Made by a program: the position numbers and the translations under genes. A stretch of DNA of 64,000 bases. Source: Plazaster borealis (Eukaryota; Echinodermata; Asteroidea; Forcipulatida; Labidiasteridae). Position 1 is the first letter of the stretch. Each line of letters begins with the position of its first letter. The notes below the pieces were generated by a model that worked only from the letters and a program-made list of their open reading frames with translations, was not told the origin of the DNA and did not search any database. Shown one piece after another: positions 56,353 through 64,000 of the stretch. The stretch spans positions 15,024,135 through 15,088,134 of the forward strand of contig CM037462.1 of assembly GCA_021014325.1 (NCBI GenBank), read 5' to 3'.

Positions 56353-59099
56353 TACCGATGTTTTGACGGGGATTCTGGGCGCATCAATAGATACTTGAGG
56401 CAACTTTTTATTTTGTTGTTCTTTGTAGACTTTTTAAAAACATTTATAGATTATTAAACTTAATATATATATAATATCTACCCTGTATTAAACAAAAGTT
56501 AACGTATACATTTGATTTACTATACAATTTTAAAATAAATTTGATTAATTGTGTTGTATACCACAATCTGCATTACATCAGATTGAATCTGAATAACACC
56601 AAATAAAATCAATGTTTTTTGTATACAAAACAGTGATTTACTTTAAAACGAACATGAAGCGAATTAAGTGTCGGACCAATTCGTGTCTGATTGCTACATG
56701 ATAGTATGACCACGATGCGTACATCAGTGCCACGTATACAATGTCAGGTGATTGCCATTCATCCAGAATTATCAAAATGTAAATAACACATTAGTGTGTA
56801 TTATTTTAACGATAAATATGAGGGCTTATTTGCTGGTTCCAATTTTATGGTTTGGTCCGAGTCGAGGTCTGGATCAAAATAAAACGGACCATTGGATCAT
56901 ACCTATGACGTCACTTATTTTTAGACGTCACAATCTTTACGACAGAGCCACCAAGCCAAGGCCCAATTTCATAGAGCTGCTTAAGCAGAAAATACTGCTT
57001 AACAATTTCCTGCTAGCAGAAATGAGGAAACCGGTCACAAATGGTACATGTGACATAGTGTTTGGCTGGTAACCTCATTCTGGTAAGTGTAATTTTGTTG
57101 TGCTTTTTGCCTAAGCAGCTCTATGAAATTGGGACCTGGATTCCCTGTGCAGGCATAACTTGTAAACGGATGAGCGGAAGACAAGCATAAAAATCTGACA
57201 TTAGGGTCAGTTGATCCGGATCCGGGTCCCGTGGGGACTGACCGATTTCAGGGTCAGCTTATGACATGTGTCAAAATGACCCAGAAATGGGTAGAAATGA
57301 CGCAGAATCCAAGTTAAAATCCCATTTTTAACCTCTTTCCGGGTCAGCGGTTTAGGTCCCTCTGCATGGGACCCGGAATCCGGGTCGATTCTGACCCGGG
57401 AGTTTTAAGAGTGTGTACCGTACGATTTTATATCAATTTTGATATGAAGATTGGGGGTGCATTTGAAAACTTGGTCAGCTTGGTTGAACAAAATTGGGTT
57501 TGCCCAAAAATTCTGCACGCTGTTTCAAGGGCAGGATGCTTTTAGTACAGGCCTACAATGTGTGAAGTTCGCACGCGCACGGGCGAGGGTTATTCTTGTG
57601 AAATTTTCTGCTACGAAGCACGACCATGCAATTGGACCTGCCTGCCAGGAAATACCATGGAATTCACAAGGTGAACAAGATGACGTCACAATATTATTTT
57701 GCAAATCGTAGCCCGCGCAAAAATAGGATTGTTCTATATAGGCTTGCGCCGCGGACACTTTTGAATTTCAGACAGAGTGTGTATTCAACAAAAATCTAGA
57801 TTGTTCTACAATGAAGAAATTCGGTATCGCCATAGAACTTGTTCAGTGTGCGGCCATTTTGTTTTCCCACTCGCATCAGTGTATGACCAAACTGAGGCTG
57901 GAAGGACAAAGTATAGTCTGATCCTTGTTTTGACATAATGAGAATCAGTATTCTCTAATGCTATTGCACACAGGGCACAGGACAAATTTGTTTATAAGTT
58001 TGAAGAGCGCCTCTGATCAAACGCAACATCTGGCCGTATGCTTGACTGCAATTGAGAGTGATGTCTGCAAAGGCAATTATACAGCCCCCCCCCCCAGATC
58101 AATTAACTGAAATTAATTGTATCTTTTGTTTTCCCCTGGTGGAATTAGCAGAGCAGCTGGCATTGGTCAAGCTGACACGCTCAATTGTAAATAGTTTCTT
58201 AAGTCAAACGAGAACCTCTCATCGTGGGTCTGTTGTAAAATCATCACAAATAATAAATCATTAAAAAAGCTCTTCTCACAATTGCTACACATCAATCTGA
58301 TAGTGTTTAAGGTAAATCATAATGGTATATGTTTATGTGTAATTGCGAAGAACATTAAGTGATTGGCAAAAAACCCTCACAGTTACGTATTAAAGTGGAA
58401 ATAAAGCATCACCCAACTTAATGAATCATGAGGCAGGTGCGGAATAATAATAATAGTGGCTTCTTATAATACTATAACATTTAAATTTGTCACCTAGTGA
58501 CGCTCATGGCGCTCCAACGTTATTACCCCTGGTCACTGGGCCATTTATTTCATTCCTTAAACCATCTCAGCTCCTTTGGGAGTATACAGCCTGTGCTGCC
58601 AAGTAGCGCGCCAGGCTAAATCAATCACAAGAACCATCTCTACCCTCACAGGTACCCATTTACCCCCTGGGTGATGAGAAGCAATTATAGTTAAGTGTCT
58701 TGCTCAAGGACAGAGGTGTCATGACTGGGATTCGAACCCACCTCCCGATGGACTTATTTTATCCACTAGAACTTGAGTCCGATGCACCAAACAGCTCGGC
58801 CACGACACATCGCGAAGCCACAAATTATTCGGACATTTCTTCTCCTTTGTTCGTTGGTTTATTAATTTTGTTCGTGGTGTTTTTTTTCTTTTTCTTCTTA
58901 TTTGCATTCCCTTTTTCGGGGGAGTAAGTGATAAGCTTGTGGATGAATTCAAAAGGTGCCGTGCGCATGCGCTTCTTTAGCATCAAGTCATCGGAGAACA
59001 TCACACCTTGGATGGGTTGTGTGATTTTACTTCATGACCGATGAATCAAAATGTTTGTAGGGGGCTTACTAAAATATTACAAGTAACTTTGGGTTGAAC

Positions 59100-59345
59100 A
59101 AAGAAAATTTGACTATAGAGCAGGACTTGAACCTGCGACCTCAGGATTAATATGCCAGCGCTCTACCAACTGAGATATACGGCAGTTACAGGTTGAATGG
59201 CCTCTGACGGCCACCCCCGAACAAAAATATTGACAAAACAGGGAGACCGCCAACATTGGGGCTAGTTACCTCAGTTGGTAGAGCGCCGGACCGTTAATCC
59301 GGAGGTCGCAGGTTCAAGTCCCGCTCTGATCAATTTCTCTTCGTT
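59100..59345. repeat. Two tRNA-like sequences in inverted arrangement
   Basis: 59122-59189 on the minus strand and 59270-59333 on the plus strand are both tRNA-Asn-like (GTT in the plus copy) and face away from a shared centre with gggagaccgcca. The 4605-4672 region plus 4957-5030 shows the same parts. Anticodon loop and acceptor stem do not meet tRNA rules well, so I call a tRNA-derived repeat. Confidence 0.6.
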
Positions 59346-59838
59346 CAACCTCAAAATATTTAAAAAATATGTATACCCAGTCAGTTTCCCTTATGGTTTA
59401 TTTACTTGAAAAGAATAAAAGGTGGACAGCTCCAGTAATTTCCTGCCATCAGTAAATTCACCACGACTCCATTCCAATACAATCAGACAATACTTAATTT
59501 TTTCTTCCGTTTGGAAAGTATGTGGGCAGATGTAGTGATAATACCGTCACGGTGTACCGACTTGCTCTGCTAAAATCGCCGTGATGTCACCCAAAAGTGC
59601 CCTCGACACGCGCCTGCTGCCTCTCCCCGAATATTTTTTGTTTTAATAGTTTCTCTGAAAAATAAACGATACATCAAAATAAGTCACTAATTAAAATTCC
59701 CCCATTAGACGTGCCAAAGGTTGATGGGCCCCGGTGATGACAGATTACACACCGTTACTGATCTCAAGTAGAGTCTCTTGTGGATAAACAGCGGCCCCCC
59801 TTTCATCGTGTCAAACCACGCGAGACATTGCGTGATTA

Positions 59839-59846
59839 TATATAAG
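59839..59846 (+). promoter_or_regulatory. TATA box of the secreted-peptide gene
   Basis: TATATAAG, followed about 34 bases on by an initiator-like TCATTC (A at 59873). Sharp TATA promoters of this kind suit strongly or tissue-specifically expressed secretory genes. The first donor downstream is at 59982. Confidence 0.65.
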
Positions 59847-59872
59847 AGGGTGCCTTACCCTTCATTTGGCTC

Positions 59873-59982
59873 ATTCTTTGATTGGGTGCGTGCGATCTAA
59901 GGTTGGAAGAAGCTTCACTGTTGTTTTCGAGACGTAAGAAGGAGTTCATCTGGTGATATTACAAGCTACTCTGGATTCAAAA
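59873..59982 (+). other. 5' UTR exon 1 of the secreted-peptide gene
   Basis: From the inferred start site to CAAAA/gtgagt. It has no useful ORF. The next acceptor on this strand with a coding start is at 63342, giving a 3.36-kb first intron, an arrangement common in neuropeptide and antimicrobial peptide genes. Confidence 0.5.
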
Positions 59983-60144
59983 GTGAGTCTTTGACTATAG
60001 GATATAGATTAGTTTTCATAATTTGGTCATAAACGGGTGTAATTCACAAAAGTTACATTTTGACTACTTTTGGTAATAGGGCCTACATCAAAACTTTGAT
60101 TTTCTACGAAAGCATATTAGCACCCAAAAAACCAAAAACATTTC

Positions 60145-60645
60145 GAATCCGTTATTAGAATCCGTTATCAGATTCAGAATCCGTTATTAGGAATGCACAA
60201 TTGTGAACTAATAACGGACCGAAAATAACGGATTGTGAATCAGTGATTTTGAATCCGTGATTTTGAATCCGTAATAACGGATTTGAATCCGAAATAAAGG
60301 ATTTTGAATCCGTATTAACGGATTATAAATCCGTAATAACGGATTTTGAATCCATAGTAACGGATTTTGAATCCGTAATAACGGATTTTGAATTCCGAGC
60401 GGATTTTAAATCTGTAATAACTGATTAACGGATTGTAAATCCATAATAACGGATTTTGAATCCGTAATAAAAGAATTTTGAATCTGTAATAGGCCTAACG
60501 GATTTTGAATCCCGAACGGATTTTTAATCTGTAATAACGGATACTGAATCTGTAATAACGGATTTTGAATCCGTAATAACGGGTCGTGAATCCGCTGAAC
60601 GGGTCGTGAATCCGTAATAACGGATTGTGAATCCGTAATAACGAA
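60145..60645 (+). repeat. Minisatellite, ~20-bp unit
   Basis: More than 20 units of aataacggattttgaatccg with variants (tgtgaatcc, gggtcgtgaatccg). Each unit contains an internal inverted pair (cggatt / aatccg). In the first intron of the secreted-peptide gene. Irregular spacers and variation exclude a CRISPR array. Confidence 0.9.
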
Positions 60646-61082
60646 TTGGAAATTTAAAAAAAATGGTGCAAAATGGGCTTTTGTAGTTTTCTAAATGAAT
60701 TGTTTTGGGTTTTTCTTTTCTGAATCGACGTGTTAAAATTTACCCGATATGAAAAAGATTATTGAATGTGGTGTCGGCCTCCATTGTATCGGTTTGAAAC
60801 ACTTGTAAGGAAATGTTGACTGCATGTCATTACTAGCTTTTCCACTGAAATATGCTAATTACATTCACGCATGCGTACAGCCACTATTGGTTGACAAACG
60901 CCATACAGTTGTGCACTAGGCAGACGCAAAAACGCGTATGCGTCACGCTACCATCAGCCCGTACAAAAAACTTGACGTTCCCTCATGCCCACCAGTCATG
61001 TGCAATTTACATTATTTTATGGTAACTTTCCATTATAGGCCTACACCAAAATGCGTGTGGTGGGTCATAATTTTTAAAAACC

Positions 61083-62191
61083 TTAAAGGGTCTGTATACG
61101 TTTGGTTATGACTCTGAAAATGAATGGCAGTAAAAACTTACTTGGGAAGAAGCACAGCAGTTTTGGATAGAATAATGCATTTTGAGAAACTTTTCACTTT
61201 TTCGAAGAACTGCAGTTGGGGAAAAATATATCACTTTTTATCCCAAACAATTTGAATCTGGGAAGCGTTACTGCAGTAACGTTTCTCAGATTGTGTATTC
61301 CAATAGACTGTGCAAGTCTCGCTCGTATCGGAACGAGAAAACACGTCAAACGAAGAACATTGTTTTCTCTGAAATCAAATCCTTGTTTAAAATTATATCT
61401 AATGACAAAATTTGAACAACAAAAATACTCATTGATGTTTATAAAATCAGTTTTAGTTTTTATTATAAATACACAAATAATGTGTTAATTATTATTGAAT
61501 CAAAATTAAAACTCTGGGACAAGGATGCTTATTTGATCTTAACTTTTCAGAAACCACTTACGTGGATTCGCGATGGTCACACGGGCGGTAAATTAACGCT
61601 TGGCGCAGTTTATAAAGGACGCTGACGCCTCAACAACCATAGACTGCAATGAAAAGGCTTCGCGATGCAATTAAAGCATCTAGCGATTTTCATCGCGCAT
61701 CCAAAACAAGCGTTTACATAAGTTTTGTGATCGGAGGTGAGCACAAAATTCTTAAACTTTTTGCAGCAACCGGAAGCTGAGGTCAAGTTAAATTCTCGGG
61801 TTTTCTTCGTTATATTATTGTATTATTGATTTTACTTTCATAGTTTGTATCACTAGTATTACATTCCCAACAACATATGTACTTTTCATGGTCATAAACC
61901 ACGTTAAACTTAAAATAATTGACAAAACAAAATCTTGCCCACGTAAATCTCCATAATGGTTGGGACCACAATGGTCCCGGAAATTCAAATACGCGCGAGA
62001 CTTGCACAGATTATTCTTCCTGTGAGAATATATATAAACGCTCCACATTTTCGGCAATAGGCCTATCTTAAAAACACTACCACCTTTTGAAATGAAATTT
62101 TCACAGGTCAGTTTTATGGTATATAATCAACAACTAAATAGGATTGAAATAATCATTGAGTTCCAATTACCAAAAGTCTACAATCCCTTTA
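61083..62191. mobile_element. Composite TIR element, ~1.1 kb
   Basis: Left end aagggtctgtatacgtttgg and right end ccaattaccaaaagtctaca...ccctttaa resemble the MITE A ends; inner parts include gtttctcagattgtgtattcc and ggtggtag-type blocks of the 5811-6190 family. The middle (about 61390-61900) is unlike the other copies and may be a later insertion. Confidence 0.5.
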
Positions 62192-62370
62192 ACGGCGACG
62201 CTTTGGGAACAGATCCTAAAATAGTCACATTAACCCATAACAACGATTACGAGTCAGAACTTTTACCATGGCGTGTAATTCTAGCATATTGTAGGAGTTC
62301 TGTCTGATCAATTTCATTCATTCAATCATTCATTCAGTAAAATTTATTTCAATGCTGTCATTCATTACAA

Positions 62371-62958
62371 CACTGTTAAAAATGTCCGTAAATTTACGGA
62401 CTTCGTAAAGTGAAATATTCCGTATTTTCGCCGTAATTTTACGGACTTTCCGTAAATGTAAATATTAATTATGCCAATAAGCGTAATTACAATCAACCAC
62501 ATTTGCCCAAACACCTACACATAATATAGTACATGTAAGTACATATTGTTATTTCACCCACAACCGTGTACACATGTACAAACTCATGTTAAGGGTTTTT
62601 TATTTTACGGAATTAAAAAACTTTTCCGGTAATAGAGCTGCCAGAAAAAAAATAGCGTTCCGTATTCCTGCAGCAATATTTTTTCTGGCAGCTCTATTAC
62701 CGGAAAAGTTTTTTAATTCCGTAAAATAAAAAACCCTTAACATGGGTTTGTACATGTGTACACGGTTGTGGGTGAAATAACAATATGTACTTACATGTAC
62801 TATATTATGTGTAGGTGTTTGGGCAAATGTGGTTGATTGTAATTACGCTTATTAGCATAATTAATATTTACATTTACGGAAAGTCCGTAAAATTACGGCA
62901 AAAATACGGAATATTTCACTTTACGGAGTCCGTAAATTTACGGACATTTTTAACAGTG
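62371..62958. mobile_element. 588-bp near-perfect foldback element
   Basis: Ends cactgttaaaaatgtccgta and its exact complement; arms of about 280 bp match almost base for base to a centre near 62665. The ends are built of ccgtaaatttacgg-type small palindromes. No coding capacity. In the first intron of the secreted-peptide gene. Confidence 0.95.
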
Positions 62959-63355
62959 AATAATTCAAAATCATGTAAAAATTATACAAGTAATACATTA
63001 GAATGAGATTTGATATATACTAAGTACACACAGTAATTCAATAATAAGCAGCAAATTAATGACAACATTGTTTAAGGTACAGCGAGACGCTTTTATTCCC
63101 TTATCTATGGACAGACAAACATAAAACCAAACTACCGTAAAACATGGACGCAGGACAAATGAAGCAGACAAGAAAAGTGTGAGACAAAGCCAACATAGCT
63201 TACAAATTACACCTTATATTATAGTTTATGAATATGAGTCAAGGAACCGTGCTCTTAAGTTTTTAACTCCCCCTACGGTGTCCCTGAAATAACATGGTTT
63301 ATTATTGTGTCTTTATTACTTCCTCCCTTTTCTTAATCTAAGCCATCAATCCAAA

Positions 63356-63497
63356 ATGAAGTCAATTGTGGTGCTGTTTTTGGTAATGACGACTATTCTA
63401 GTCTCCATTGAAGCCGCTCCCTTCCCAAACGACTGGGAGGTAGATGCGTACATCGACACTTATCATCCGGTGGAGAAACGAGGGGTTGTGGTTTCAA
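63356..63497 (+). CDS. Cysteine-rich secreted peptide precursor, exon 2 (signal and propeptide)
   Basis: 47 codons plus one base, from an ATG 13 bases after an acceptor (ttaatctaag at 63342). Residues 1-20 (MKSIVVLFLVMTTILVSIEA) are a clear signal peptide with likely cleavage after SIEA. An acidic propeptide (PFPNDWEVDAYIDTYHPVE) leads to KR at 41-42, a prohormone-convertase site; the released peptide starts GVVVS. Donor TCAA/gtaag, phase 1. An upstream in-frame Met at 63305 lies before the acceptor and is not used in this model. Confidence 0.8.
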
Positions 63498-63914
63498 GTA
63501 AGTGCCTTGAATCAAGTCTATACCTTTAAATGTTGAAAAAACTTCGTGAAAAGAGGAGCTAAATTTGGTTTGTCCGTCAACAAAATTAATTTTACATTGT
63601 GATACAAACAAGCACAAATAGAAGATGAAGCATTTTCATTGTTCAGACTCTGAGTTTTAGCCTTAAAAATGGTTGATTTAATCAAATTTTAATTTTAATT
63701 TTAATTTTAATAACATTCCATAAACAAACATTTTTGAATGCATCTGGTTTCACGTAGTATAATTTTTAAAAAAAAATCTAAAAAAACACCTTAAGCCTTT
63801 CTTTTAAAGTGTTCCCTCCTCACCCTACAACCCAATCGCCACCCACCCTTCCTGGCCCCGAACAAAGACTACTGTTCACAACAAAATCCCATAATTAATT
63901 CCCTTTTTAAATAG

Positions 63915-64000
63915 CTTGTCGCAAGGAGGGGACCACGCAGCAGTGTTTTTGCCTTTATGACCGGGAGGGGAAAATCGTCAAGCAATTTAAATGCAGCTTA
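63915..64000 (+). CDS. Cysteine-rich secreted peptide precursor, exon 3 (mature peptide, cut by window edge)
   Basis: Joins in phase after ttaaatag. Continues T then CRKEGTTQQCFCLYDREGK and IVKQFKCSL, giving cysteines at 49, 58, 60 and 74 (C-X8-C-X-C-X13-C) and a basic tail, with no stop before the window ends. The layout (signal, acidic pro-region, dibasic site, basic Cys-rich product) fits an antimicrobial peptide or peptide hormone. I do not recognise the cysteine pattern as a named family and propose no activity. Confidence 0.72.

Larger units (their letters stand above)
51521..59838. other. Repeat-rich intergenic region
   Basis: No exon supported on either strand. Contains MITE A copies 9-11, tRNA-Leu-like SINE copies, a CA-rich (caaa)n block at 53380-53535 whose minus-strand ORFs are low-complexity, foldbacks (53800-53980, 54170-54325, 56958-57137), a run of gggtcag/gacccgg words at 57205-57405, and C and T homopolymers near 58085 and 58878. 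Confidence 0.5.

Noticed and set aside
59270..59333. tRNA-Asn(GTT) gene
   Set aside because: C instead of U before the anticodon, poor acceptor stem, and several related copies inside one repeat family.
60145..60645. CRISPR array
   Set aside because: Eukaryotic context, contiguous variable units without unique spacers.

Overview
The window is eukaryotic: AT-rich, intron-rich and crowded with short non-autonomous transposons. The coding exons have GT-AG junctions, genes span 10-14 kb, and tRNA-derived SINEs and TTAA-flanked palindromic elements recur throughout. I infer a marine deuterostome invertebrate, most likely an echinoderm and plausibly a sea star. That rests on repeat style (the 'ggcccaatttcata...tatgaaattgggcc' foldbacks, THAP and P2RX7_C relics) and on the mix of protein families; no single gene here proves the species.

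Layout. 1-3.4 kb: no gene seen. 3.4-15.6 kb, minus strand: a vasculin (GPBP1/GPBP1L1-like) gene in about 11 coding exons. 17.9-22.5 kb: two decayed genes facing each other, a THAP-domain relic on the plus strand and a P2X7 intracellular-domain (P2RX7_C) relic on the minus strand. 22.5-28.5 kb: repeats only. 29.85-30.7 kb, plus: TMEM69, a predicted mitochondrial membrane protein with a single coding exon. 33.4-34.7 kb, minus: a six-finger C2H2 zinc-finger protein with an odd repetitive acidic tail. 37.7-51.45 kb, plus: a complete 10-exon receptor of 690 residues (signal peptide, four fibronectin-III-type domains, one membrane span, 190-residue tail). Its first two domains, cysteine spacing and intron phases (1-2-1-0-1, then 0 after the membrane exon) match the class II cytokine receptor / tissue factor family. 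51.5-59.8 kb: repeats only. 59.84 kb to the right edge, plus: a TATA promoter, a non-coding first exon and a small secreted precursor with a dibasic cleavage site followed by a cysteine-rich peptide; the gene runs off the window.

The genes do not form a functional cluster. The strongest biological leads are the class II cytokine receptor-like gene and the cysteine-rich secreted peptide. The repeats also hold informative structures: a filled/empty insertion site pair, a near-perfect 588-bp foldback, a perfect 57-bp-stem hairpin, and an 11-member TTAA-flanked family of about 370 bp.

All exon models were built by eye from splice sites, reading phase and recalled family features. No alignment or database search was run.
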